Source of the DNA: VXRJ01 sp965246995
GTDB taxonomy: Bacteria; Acidobacteriota; Vicinamibacteria; Vicinamibacterales; UBA8438
NCBI GenBank assembly: GCA_965246995.1
Contig: OZ252008.1
Coordinates: forward strand, 3,844,001-3,908,000
Reading direction: 5' to 3'
DNA: 64,000 nt
Below are positions 1-7,592 of the stretch, in pieces. Below the pieces are notes generated by a model. It saw only the letters and a program-made list of their open reading frames with translations, searched no databases and was not told the DNA's origin. Each line of letters begins with the position of its first letter. Position 1 is the first letter of the stretch. The translations under genes were made by a program, and so were the position numbers.

Positions 1-1480
1 GCCGGCGCGCGGCGGAGTGCTTCCAGGACTACCGGGATCCGAGCTTGATCGAGCACACGGTCGAGGACTTGGTGACCCAGCGTGTGATGGCCGTCGCGTT
101 GGGCTACGAAGATCTGAACGACCATGACACCCTGCGGCGCGACCCGCTGGTGGCGGCCGCGGTGGGCAAGGCGGACCCGACGGGCGAGAACCGGGTGCGG
201 GTGGCGGATCGCGGGGCCGCGCTGGCGGGGAAGAGCACGCTGAACCGGCTGGAACTGGTCGGGTCGAAGGACGCCGAGGCTGACCGGTACAAGAAGGTGA
301 CCTATGACGAGGCGGCGCTCGACGCCCTGCTGGTGGACGTGTTCATCGAGTCGCACCCGACGCCGCCGGCGCGCATCGTGCTGGATGTCGATGCGACGGA
401 CGACCCGCTGCACGGCCAGCAGGAAGGGCGGTTCTTCCACGGGTATTACCGGCACTACTGCTATCTGCCTCTGTATATCTTCTGCGGGGCGCAGGTGCTC
501 TGCGCGCGGTTGCGGCCCTCGAACATCGACGGGGCGGCCGGGGTGGTGGACGAGTTGGCGCGGATTGTGGGGCAGGTGCGGCAGGCGTGGCCGTCGGTCT
601 CCATCCTGGTGCGGGGAGACTCGGGGTTCTGCCGAGACGAGCTGCTGCACTGGTGCGAAGAGCATGCGGTGGATTACGTCATCGGCTTGGCGAAGAACGC
701 TCGGTTGAAGGAACACATCGGGCCCGACCTGGCGCAGGCCCAGGCGCAGTGCCAGGAAACCGGGACCGCCGCGCGGGTGTTTGCGGACTTCCGCTATCGC
801 ACGCGCGAGAGCTGGAGCCGGGAGCGCCGGGTGGTCGGCAAGGCCGAGCATCTGCCCGCGGGCGCCAATCCACGCTTCGTGGTGACATCGCTGCGGCCGG
901 ACACCCTGGCGGCGCAGGCGCTGTATGAGGATTTCTATTGCGCCCGCGGGGACATGGAGAACCGCATCAAGGAACAGCAACTGGCGCTGTTCGCGGACCG
1001 GACGAGCAGTGCGACGCTGCGCGCCAACCAACTGCGCCTGTATTGGGCCACGCTGGCCTACGTCCTGCTCCAGCACCTCCGCGACCGGGGGCTGGCGGGC
1101 ACCCGGCTCGCCCGCGCCCAATGCGACACGCTACGGCTGCGGCTGCTCAAGATCGGCGCCCACGTCCGCGTCACCGTGCGCCGCATCTGCGTGGCGCTGT
1201 CCGAGCTGGCGCCCGACGCCGATCTGTTCATCACGGCCGCTCAACGTTTGCGCGCACCGCCCGGCCCGGCCTGACGATTGGCCAGGCGGCGGCATACGTT
1301 CACGACCGCAGGGGGGCACGGGGACCTTTCGGGCATGGTGTGCTTACCCGACCGATTTTGGCGCCGCGCGCACGTCGTCGCCCGCGTCCAGACCACCGCT
1401 GGCGCCTGAGTTGGCCGCCCGGAACCCCAGACCCACCGCCTCATGCCCGATCTCCGGGAGCTGTGAGAAATCCGGGCTAG
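1..1480 (+). mobile_element. IS1380-type insertion sequence, left end outside window
   Basis: The transposase reading frame is already open at the first base, so the left end lies upstream of the window. The right end is taken as position 1479/1480, where the sequence reads TGAGAAATCCGGGCTAG. The same string recurs at 16394-16411 and resembles the right end of the second IS1380 element (4759-4784). A tyrosine-recombinase remnant begins immediately after the end. About 200 non-coding bases separate the transposase stop from the terminus. The boundary is inferred from repeat comparison, not from a visible target duplication. Confidence 0.7.
3..1274 (+). CDS. IS1380 family transposase (5' partial)
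   Basis: DDE transposase of the IS1380 family that cuts and pastes its own element. The frame is open from base 3 and the residues before the first in-window start (TTG at 45) already match the family, so the gene starts upstream. Visible family marks are DVDATDDPLHG (first acidic residue), RGDSGFC (second) and CARGDMENRIKE (third, with the Y/CxxE-like helix), followed by the usual leucine/arginine-rich C-terminus ending in KIGAHVRVTVRR. It is only distantly similar to the other IS1380 transposase at 3299-4720, so these are different elements. The part in the window looks intact; activity cannot be judged without the missing start. Confidence 0.9.
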   Translation, partial: RRAAECFQDYRDPSLIEHTVEDLVTQRVMAVALGYEDLNDHDTLRRDPLVAAAVGKADPTGENRVRVADRGAALAGKSTLNRLELVGSKDAEADRYKKVTYDEAALDALLVDVFIESHPTPPARIVLDVDATDDPLHGQQEGRFFHGYYRHYCYLPLYIFCGAQVLCARLRPSNIDGAAGVVDELARIVGQVRQAWPSVSILVRGDSGFCRDELLHWCEEHAVDYVIGLAKNARLKEHIGPDLAQAQAQCQETGTAARVFADFRYRTRESWSRERRVVGKAEHLPAGANPRFVVTSLRPDTLAAQALYEDFYCARGDMENRIKEQQLALFADRTSSATLRANQLRLYWATLAYVLLQHLRDRGLAGTRLARAQCDTLRLRLLKIGAHVRVTVRRICVALSELAPDADLFITAAQRLRAPPGPA

Positions 1481-1481
1481 T

Positions 1482-1796
1482 TCCCAACGTTGATCGCCAG
1501 CAGCTCGCGGACGGCCGTCCGCTTGGCCGGCGAGCCGGGCGCGGAACCGCGCCGCGGCGAACCGCCATAGCGGTGCTGCTGGAGGGGCGCCCTGCGTCGT
1601 GGAGCGCGGCGAGGTAGGCGGCCAAGGCCGCGTCATCGAGCTTCTGGCCGGCGAGCCAAGCGTCGAGCTGGCCGAGGGCGCCGGCGTAGGCGCGGCGGGT
1701 GTTCGTGCTGACCGAGGCGGCGACCAGGCGGCGCGCGGTCGGGCTCGGCGGGCCGATCGCGGTCGCCGAAGGGGCGATCCCTGGCGAGCGAATCAT
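1482..1796 (-). pseudogene. Tyrosine recombinase N-terminal remnant (frameshifted, truncated)
   Basis: On the minus strand the peptide STNTRRAYAGALGQLDAW, then LAAYLAALHDAGR, is typical of the SAM-like core-binding domain at the start of phage/Xer-type integrases. The expected next stretch, AAARFRARLAG, is present but in another frame, so there is an indel near 1570. The catalytic Arg-His-Arg-Tyr domain is absent: similarity stops at 1482, exactly where the IS1380 terminus begins, so insertion or deletion at that IS removed the rest. Non-functional. It suggests this zone once carried an integrating element, which is inference. Confidence 0.65.
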
Positions 1797-1823
1797 TCCT
1801 GTTGGGAATTATCGGTAAGGATT

Positions 1824-2099
1824 CTAGCCGGCGCTCCGGCGTGCGCCCAACGCACCGCCGCTCGCCAGTCCGGTCAGGAGGCGCGGCTGGCTCCACGTTC
1901 TGGCCGCCAGCGTGGCGTGCGCCAGGAGCAGTAGGCCGACCAGCAACGTCGGCGTATCCCTCTGCTGCAAGAGAAGCAGGCACAACAGGCCGGCGAGTGT
2001 CGCCGGGGTCATCCGTCCGGTGAACAGAAACGCCGCCAGCACGGCAACGCTCACCGTCACGCCACGTACGATCGCCGTTACCAGACGTGCGCGCCCTCG
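1824..2099 (-). pseudogene. Fragment of a GT39-like membrane protein
   Basis: The minus-strand peptide running from RARLVTAIVRGVTVSV through LLLLAHATLAARTW to LLTGLASGGALG matches, with conservative changes, the internal membrane segments of the complete protein at 7593-8993 (MRGIAAAAVVLVTALF, GGLLLAHAALAAKAW, VGVLSGLALGALVLVRS). Neither the N-terminal catalytic loop nor the C-terminal half is present. The fragment lies directly downstream of the GT2 gene at 2143. It is a leftover of a paralogue, not a gene; the similarity is by eye. Confidence 0.55.
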
Positions 2100-2142
2100 C
2101 AGCCTGAAACTCGCTGGTGGTGGCCCGCGCGGTGCTTTCCAG

Positions 2143-2898
2143 TCACGACCGAGGCTGGGCCGGCAACTCGTCGGTGTACACCCCACGAATTCCATTGAGC
2201 CTGATCGTCCAGAGATCTCGAAACATTCGAATCGGATCGCGAACAACCGACACTTTTGAATCCTGCCGGTAGTGCCACTCTATCGGGATCTCCTTCACTG
2301 TTATTCCTCGCAGTCGCGCAATGGACAGCACCTCAACATCGAATGCCCACCCCGCGATCGTCGTCATCGGAAACACCGCCTCAACAGCGTTCGACGTAAA
2401 GAGCTTGAAGCCACACTGGGTATCGTTGATCCCAGGCAAGACTATCGCCTTGACGAGTGTGCTGAACGCTCGTCCCATCGCGTGGCGGTAGGCGGGCTCG
2501 CCGACACGATTGGAGCCGATACCTTCACGACTGCCGATGGCGATGTCGCACTGCACTGGAACCATTGCCAGAAAGCGCGGCAGTTCACTGAGAGGCATTG
2601 AGAGATCGGCATCACACATGAATCGCAGTTCACCGGTTGCTGCGAGCAGCCCCGCCCGCACGGCCCATCCTTTTCCGCGGTGCGGTTCGCGCTGAAGAAC
2701 AACTCTGGGCTGCGCTCGCGCGACGCTCTCGACGATGTCTGGCGTGTCATCGTCGGACCCGTCGTCGACGACACGGATCTCGAAGTCAGGGACAGACGTG
2801 TAAACATGCGCGAGGAGTTCTTCGAGCGTCTGGCGTATTCTTCCCGCCTCGTTGAAGGCCGGTATGACGACCGAGAGGCGAACGGGGCGGTCGATCAC
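2143..2898 (-). CDS. Glycosyltransferase family 2 (dolichyl-/polyprenyl-phosphate glucosyltransferase-like)
   Basis: A 251-residue GT-A enzyme expected to transfer a sugar from a nucleotide sugar to a polyprenyl phosphate at the inner face of the membrane. LSVVIPAFNEAGRI opens the fold, VVDDGSDDDT binds the nucleotide, the metal-binding motif is CDADLSMP (a DxD variant), and DTQCGFKLF with GWAFDVEVL form the acceptor region. This pattern is close to the ALG5-like branch of GT2. There is no C-terminal membrane pair, unlike the GT2 at 29830. The last 40-odd codons are duplicated on the plus strand at 23951-24057, downstream of the second 827-residue PA14-GT39 gene. A gene fragment follows it and an IS1380 element lies upstream. 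Confidence 0.88.
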   Translation of the reverse strand: MIDRPVRLSVVIPAFNEAGRIRQTLEELLAHVYTSVPDFEIRVVDDGSDDDTPDIVESVARAQPRVVLQREPHRGKGWAVRAGLLAATGELRFMCDADLSMPLSELPRFLAMVPVQCDIAIGSREGIGSNRVGEPAYRHAMGRAFSTLVKAIVLPGINDTQCGFKLFTSNAVEAVFPMTTIAGWAFDVEVLSIARLRGITVKEIPIEWHYRQDSKVSVVRDPIRMFRDLWTIRLNGIRGVYTDELPAQPRS

Positions 2899-3111
2899 CT
2901 TGATACCCTTCGCCGCCCGGCCCAGGCACGGTTCGGGGGACCCTCACCGACAGCGACCCACCCACTTGGCCAGCAGGAGCCGGAAGAAATCCCAGGCGGC
3001 GGCGTCGAGCTTACGTGGTTCCGAGCTCCCGGTCGCGGAGTGTAAGAAGCCACTTAGCCTGCATTATTCGTGAAGGCTCCAAGTCGGCCGCGCGGACGGT
3101 GTAATTGTCGC

Positions 3112-3147
3112 GCACCGGGCGCACCGGGCGCACCGGGCGCGCCGGGC
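3112..3147 (+). repeat. Four 9-bp tandem repeats inside IS1380
   Basis: Four consecutive 9-base units of GCACCGGGC (the last reads GCGCCGGGC) lie in the non-coding 3' part of the IS1380 element, between its terminal repeat and the transposase stop. The unit number is likely to vary by slippage. No coding role is apparent on either strand. Confidence 0.8.
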
Positions 3148-3298
3148 GTCGCTGCCGTCGGGCGCTGGCGGGATGGACACTGATTGTCGGTGCGGACGGC
3201 CTGGGTACGGGGCCGTCCAGGGACGGCTTCGCCACGCGGGCGGGCTCGGTGCGCCGTTGGGATGCGTGTATGCGCGGCTGACAGGCGCTGTCTGGGGT

Positions 3299-4720
3299 CT
3301 ATCCGGGGCGGGCGCCGAGTGCCAGCGCGATGTGCCGCCAGGCGTGGAGGTCCGGTGTGGCGGTCGGCAGGTGCAGGACCACGCGGCGGACCGAGCCGAC
3401 GACGTGCGCCCCCAATTTGAGGAGCCGGTCGCGCAGCCACGTCACCTGGGCGCGGGCACAGGCGGTGCGCGCCGCGCGCAGCCGGAGTTCTTGCATCAGC
3501 ACGTAGGCGGCGGCGGTGAGGAGCACGCGCAGTTGATTGGCCCAGAAGCGACAGCAGCTCGTGCGGTCGATCTGCAGGCCATCGAGCAGTTCCTTGATGC
3601 GGTTCTCGATGTCGCCGCGGGCGCAGTAGATCCGTTCATAGAGGAAGCGCGGCGTCTGGCGCAGATTGGTCACGACGAAGCGCGGGTTGTCGCGCGGGGC
3701 GCGGTCGCCGAGCCGGACGACCTCGGCCTTGATCACGACGCGGCGGTCGCGGTCCCACGTGCGGGCTCGATAGCGGGTGTCGGCGTAGACGTGCGCGGTC
3801 TGGCCGCTGGCCGCGCTCTGGGCCTGCGCCACGAGCAGGGCGGGCTCGGCGTGGCGCTGCAACACGGCGTTCCTGGCCATCGCCACCACGTAGTCGAGCC
3901 GTGGCTCGGCATCCAGGAAGTCGAAGATCTCCGGTGTCGCAAAGCCCCCGTCGAGCCGGACGAGAAACCGCGCCTGGGGAAAGGCCTGCCGCAGCAGGGG
4001 CAGCAGCCGGCACAACACGCCCACGGTCCCGCGGGTGGCCGGCACATTGCCGGGCCGCAGCACCGCCGCGCACAGATACTGTTCGCGTTCCTGGTCGAAG
4101 GTCAGAAACGCCAGCAACGGCAGGTAGCACCAGCGATCGTAGTGCCCGTTGAAGAAGGTGAGCTGCTGGGCGCCGTGCGTCGCGTCGTCGGTCGGATCCA
4201 GGTCGATCGTGATGCGCCGCGCCCGCCCGTCCAGCCGGCGCTGATGCCGCTCGATGACCCGCATCGCCAGCTCGCGCGCCAGCTCGTAGAGGGCGGACCG
4301 GTCGACGCCGTTCTCGAACCGAGAGATCGTCGGCTGCGAGGCCAACGCCTCCCCCGCCACCGGGTCCCGCCCGAGCAGCAGCTTGTGGATCGGGTCGTCG
4401 GCGAGATGGTTGGCGTCGTTGCCATCGGGATGACCGCAGGCAATGCCGAAGATCCGCTGTCCGAGCAACTCCGCCAGCGTGTGCCGGATCTTCCCGGGCT
4501 CCCGTCGGTCCACCAGACACCGGGCGAAACCCGCCACCAACCCATACACGCGCTCCGCCGCCTTGAGCAGGACGGCGCCGCCATCGGAACTCGCGTGCTG
4601 GCGGTCGAACGTCGCGACGAGGGGCTTGTCGAAGAGATCCGGAAAGAGGACAGTCTGTGGTATCGTATTGATCGTCACGTAAGGGCCTCCGTGGTGGGTA
4701 AATGTCTGTGAGCAAGCCAT
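3299..4720 (-). CDS. IS1380 family transposase
   Basis: Full-length DDE transposase of 473 residues from the annotated ATG, or 459 from an in-frame GTG at 4678 that gives the more family-like start VTINTIPQTVLFPDLF. In order: FDRQHASSDGG near the N-terminus, QPTISRFENG, IDLDPTDDATHG (first Asp), VRLDGGFATPEIFDFL (second Asp), YADTRYRARTWDRDRRVV, and CARGDIENRIKELLDGL (Glu). No internal stop or frameshift is seen, so it may be active. It is the only gene of the element bounded by repeats at 3055 and 4784. Confidence 0.93.
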   Translation of the reverse strand: MACSQTFTHHGGPYVTINTIPQTVLFPDLFDKPLVATFDRQHASSDGGAVLLKAAERVYGLVAGFARCLVDRREPGKIRHTLAELLGQRIFGIACGHPDGNDANHLADDPIHKLLLGRDPVAGEALASQPTISRFENGVDRSALYELARELAMRVIERHQRRLDGRARRITIDLDPTDDATHGAQQLTFFNGHYDRWCYLPLLAFLTFDQEREQYLCAAVLRPGNVPATRGTVGVLCRLLPLLRQAFPQARFLVRLDGGFATPEIFDFLDAEPRLDYVVAMARNAVLQRHAEPALLVAQAQSAASGQTAHVYADTRYRARTWDRDRRVVIKAEVVRLGDRAPRDNPRFVVTNLRQTPRFLYERIYCARGDIENRIKELLDGLQIDRTSCCRFWANQLRVLLTAAAYVLMQELRLRAARTACARAQVTWLRDRLLKLGAHVVGSVRRVVLHLPTATPDLHAWRHIALALGARPG

Positions 4721-4807
4721 TTATACCACGCGGAGGCCTTTGTTTTTCTACCGAAATCGGACCCTTCCTGAATAATCCGGGTTAGAGGATCTGCCACCGT
4801 GCCTCAG

Positions 4808-7337
4808 GAGATCCTGCCGTCAACGGACGTCTCCCACGAGGACGATCTCATTCACCTGCGCTTGTAAATAACGAGTCCGCCGCTGTTCTTCCATGGATGA
4901 AAGCGATCTTGCAGAGTGCCGGTGAGGCGCTGGCGCTGCTCGGGCGTAAGATAACCCCCTTTTCTATCAGGATCCATAACGATGTACCCGATGTTTCGTT
5001 CCAGGATCCGCCGCTGTTCGTCCTCGGGGACGTACCCGTGCGCCACCAACGGCGCCATGAGTGCGGGGCGATTGACGTTAGACGGATGGACCACGGCCGA
5101 TGGCGGTCGCTGCTTCAGATACCAGTAGATGAGATGGTCACGAGGTGCATACACCAACTCGCCGCAACACCGATCCTCCAAGATGAGCTCCGCCGCCGTG
5201 CGCAGACGTGAGTGCTGGGACGGGGCGAGTCCTTGACGGACCCGCTCGACGCTGCTGCCACCGAAACGAGCCAGGCTTGCTCCGACGGTCAGAACGTAGA
5301 GCCCGAGAAACAGTAAAGCGCCCAGCCGTCGCGTCGTCAGCCTCTCGAAACCGGCGGCCGCAAGTAGGAGCACCAAGGGAAGGGCTTGAAGCAGATAGTG
5401 ACCGAACCCTTCGCCGCCTTTCAGTATGGACAGCGACACGGCGCCAAGCACTAGGAGGAGTAGACCGTTGTCTCCGAAAAGAAGACCTTTTCCGCGGCTG
5501 ATGGCATGGGTCGCTAGCCCCGTGCCGATGAACAGCGTGGCAGGCAGAAAGATGTACGGGTCTTCCCGGACGCAGGTCATCCAGAACGCGGCCTGCCTAA
5601 GAATGACCACCGCCATTCCGTTTTGGAAAAAGGCGTAGTGAAACGGCACGCGAAAGACGGACAGGACGAAAACGTCCAGACCGTCCGCGAGCCAGTAGAC
5701 CAGCAGCAGGAGCGCCAGTGGCAGGGCGCCGCCGACGCCATATGCGGCGATCGCCAGCCGCGGGACGTCCGGACGCGGTCTCACGAAGCGCCAGACATAA
5801 AAGCCCCCCACCGCCAGCACGACGAAGGCGATGTTCATTCGCGTGAGTGTCGCCGCGGAAAGCAGCACCCCGACAAGAAAGGCCACCCAAAGCTGGTCAC
5901 GGCGGGCCACGAGGAGCCAGCATGCCGGCATCATCAGTGTGATCGTCAGATGCTCCGTCATCGTCGGCTGGAATTCGTCCGCGCATGTCAGGGCGCAAAA
6001 GACCGTCATGGACGCCCCGGCGATGAGCGGGGTCGTCTGACGGATGGCGATGGCGTAGCCTGCAATGGCGGACACGAGCAGACAGAAGGTCCCAAAGAAA
6101 CGGACGGCCAGGAGGTTTTCACCGAAGACGGACATGACGCCCGCCAGAGCGAAAAAAATGCCGGGCGGCTTGATGTCAAACAGCTCCAGGTAGGGGAGAT
6201 GACCTTCCAGCACGTGAGATCCCATGATGATGAAGGTGCTCTCATCCCACCCCTCGAAGTCGAGATACCACAACCGTACGCCCAGCAGCACGATGACGAA
6301 GACGACCGTCCAGACAAGAGTCGGTGCGCGCCTGAACCGTGGTGTGGCCAGCCGGCTCGCGACAGCCTGGCCGCCCACCAGGAGCGAGCCGGCGGCGATA
6401 GCGGCCGAGACCGCAATCGCGCGCAGGTTGACGACGATCGCGGCATGGAGGGCCAGGTCGAGGTTTGCAGCGTTGCCGTCGGGCGCCAGTCGATCCGCGA
6501 TGGCTCGCAGAAACTCATAGCTGAACAGTGAACCCAGGGCCGCGACGGCGGCCACGAGGAACGCCAGCCGGGCCACGGCGCGAACGTCGTGGGCCATGGA
6601 CCCCTCGTGTCGGACCTCGAAAAACCGTTCGCACCTCCGGCAGGCACTTTCCAAATGACGACCGTAGGGTGAGCGCAGGCCAACACGCTGCCAAGCCAGC
6701 GTTCCCAGCCAAGAGAGGGTGATGCCGAGGATGATGACTATCCAGAGCGTCACGACGGCGCGTTGGAGCCACGCCACCCCGTACGCCAGGCGGACGTCAT
6801 CGAGGTTGGGCCGTTCCCGAAACAGGCGGTACGCGGGGAGAGGACGCGCCCGCCCCCCCGGCGGTGCCCACTCCAGTCGCATGTTGAACGCGCCGTCGTA
6901 CTGCTCGTACTCCACGCGGAGCTCATGCGCTCCGGCGTCCAGCCGCACCGTCCGGACCAGCGTATGCATGTCGTCGTCCGGCGGTGTCCGCCGAATCGCC
7001 AGTTCGCCATCCAGCCACACGTCGAGGCGGTTGTCGCCCACGCCGTGCAGTTCGACGTCCCCCGCTTCGCGCGCGTACCAGTAGCCGGTCCAACGAACGC
7101 TGAAGAAGCGCCGGGGCAGGTCGAGGTCGTCGTTCAGGAAGTCGAGGGTGATCGTGGTGCCGACGTCGTCGAGGAGCGGTGTGCCGTTGAAGCCGACATC
7201 GGGGAATACCTGCCGGCGGACGCCGGTCCGGTCCGCCGCGCCGGGGCTGAGGACAAACAGGAGCGCGGTGAGCCCGGCGGCCACGCAGATGGAGCCCCCA
7301 GCTAAGCCGCGAAGCCGACGAAGTCCTACGGGCACGG
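4808..7337 (-). repeat. Inverted 2.5-kb repeat, copy 1 (partner at 21426-23956)
   Basis: The whole PA14-GT39 gene and about 45 bases downstream are repeated in opposite orientation at 21426-23956. Both copies encode 827 residues with no length change; I count roughly 50 amino-acid differences by eye, about 94% identity. Homology ends downstream at a GATCTC hexamer, where the two copies join different sequence. Paired inverted copies this long can support homologous inversion of the 14 kb between them. Confidence 0.85.
4852..7335 (-). CDS. PA14-domain GT39-like membrane glycosyltransferase, copy 1
   Basis: Polytopic inner-membrane protein expected to move a sugar from a lipid-linked donor on the periplasmic side. 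The GTG at 7335 is chosen because it gives exactly the 827 residues of the second copy; an ATG at 7437 would add 34 residues that are a scrap of the GMC oxidoreductase gene. Order: membrane segment at about 10-30; PA14 domain at about 40-170 (DRTGVRRQVFPDVG, FFSVRWTGYWY, DNRLDVWLDGE, HELRVEYEQ); membrane segment near 210; then GT39 with the acidic loop GWDESTFIIMGSHVLEG near 365 and about ten more helices. The soluble C-terminus carries CCGELVYAPRDHLIYW. No operon partner remains; IS1380 sits downstream. Confidence 0.82.
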   Translation of the reverse strand: MPVGLRRLRGLAGGSICVAAGLTALLFVLSPGAADRTGVRRQVFPDVGFNGTPLLDDVGTTITLDFLNDDLDLPRRFFSVRWTGYWYAREAGDVELHGVGDNRLDVWLDGELAIRRTPPDDDMHTLVRTVRLDAGAHELRVEYEQYDGAFNMRLEWAPPGGRARPLPAYRLFRERPNLDDVRLAYGVAWLQRAVVTLWIVIILGITLSWLGTLAWQRVGLRSPYGRHLESACRRCERFFEVRHEGSMAHDVRAVARLAFLVAAVAALGSLFSYEFLRAIADRLAPDGNAANLDLALHAAIVVNLRAIAVSAAIAAGSLLVGGQAVASRLATPRFRRAPTLVWTVVFVIVLLGVRLWYLDFEGWDESTFIIMGSHVLEGHLPYLELFDIKPPGIFFALAGVMSVFGENLLAVRFFGTFCLLVSAIAGYAIAIRQTTPLIAGASMTVFCALTCADEFQPTMTEHLTITLMMPACWLLVARRDQLWVAFLVGVLLSAATLTRMNIAFVVLAVGGFYVWRFVRPRPDVPRLAIAAYGVGGALPLALLLLVYWLADGLDVFVLSVFRVPFHYAFFQNGMAVVILRQAAFWMTCVREDPYIFLPATLFIGTGLATHAISRGKGLLFGDNGLLLLVLGAVSLSILKGGEGFGHYLLQALPLVLLLAAAGFERLTTRRLGALLFLGLYVLTVGASLARFGGSSVERVRQGLAPSQHSRLRTAAELILEDRCCGELVYAPRDHLIYWYLKQRPPSAVVHPSNVNRPALMAPLVAHGYVPEDEQRRILERNIGYIVMDPDRKGGYLTPEQRQRLTGTLQDRFHPWKNSGGLVIYKRR

Positions 7338-7357
7338 ATCTCTGGACTGCGTGCCGT

Positions 7358-7425
7358 ACCAGCCCCGACCACACCCTTGAGGTGCCGCCCAGCGCGCGGA
7401 TTGAGTGCTTAATCACCACCCAGCC
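7358..7425 (-). repeat. Duplicated scrap of the GMC oxidoreductase gene
   Basis: About 65 bases match 11435-11500 inside the GMC oxidoreductase gene with only a few differences; the shared peptide is HSIRALGGTSRVWSG. Here the scrap lies directly in front of the 827-residue PA14-GT39 gene and opens an in-frame extension to an ATG at 7437. It is a recombination product rather than a real N-terminus, because the second gene copy lacks it. Confidence 0.8.
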
Positions 7426-7456
7426 CATGACCGGCATTTTTGCTGCAACTTGACAA

Positions 7457-7476
7457 CCCGCCGCGGCCGCGGCGGG
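7457..7476. repeat. 20-bp perfect GC palindrome
   Basis: CCCGCCGCGG followed by its exact reverse complement lies between the PA14-GT39 gene and the membrane protein at 7593. It could form a hairpin on either strand. No T-tract follows, so a rho-independent terminator is not supported. Nothing else is seen in the 150 bases here. Confidence 0.6.
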
Positions 7477-7592
7477 TACGGTTTAGTCATGGGACGGTGT
7501 TGGCGCACCGTTCAGGCCGTCCGCGTAGTTCTCTTGACGTTCAGCGTGGCGGAACCGGCGGCGGGTCCTTGTTGTCGGCGCGAAGAGCGTGG

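Larger units (their letters stand above)
3055..4784 (-). mobile_element. IS1380-type insertion sequence, complete
   Basis: Imperfect terminal inverted repeats of about 26 bp are visible: 3055-3080, starting TAGCCTGCATTATTCG, and the reverse complement of 4759-4784, starting TAACCCGGATTATTCA, with roughly six mismatches. They enclose one transposase gene on the minus strand plus about 220 non-coding bases at its 3' side. The element separates the 827-residue PA14-GT39 gene (4852-7335) from the GT2 gene at 2143. In the other copy of the PA14 gene (21426-23956) those two genes are joined directly without the IS. Confidence 0.8.

Noticed and set aside
3112..3147. Possible CRISPR-like repeat
   Set aside because: Nine-base units without spacers; simple tandem repeat.
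3173..4711. A 512-codon plus-strand open frame across the IS1380 transposase
   Set aside because: Antisense shadow of a GC-rich gene; composition dominated by R, G, A, H and no motif. The opposite frame is a clear transposase.
4852..7335. Anthrax-type toxin because of the PA14 domain
   Set aside because: PA14 is a general carbohydrate-binding module, and the rest of the chain is a membrane glycosyltransferase.
7457..7476. Rho-independent terminator
   Set aside because: Perfect palindrome but no T-run after it on either strand.
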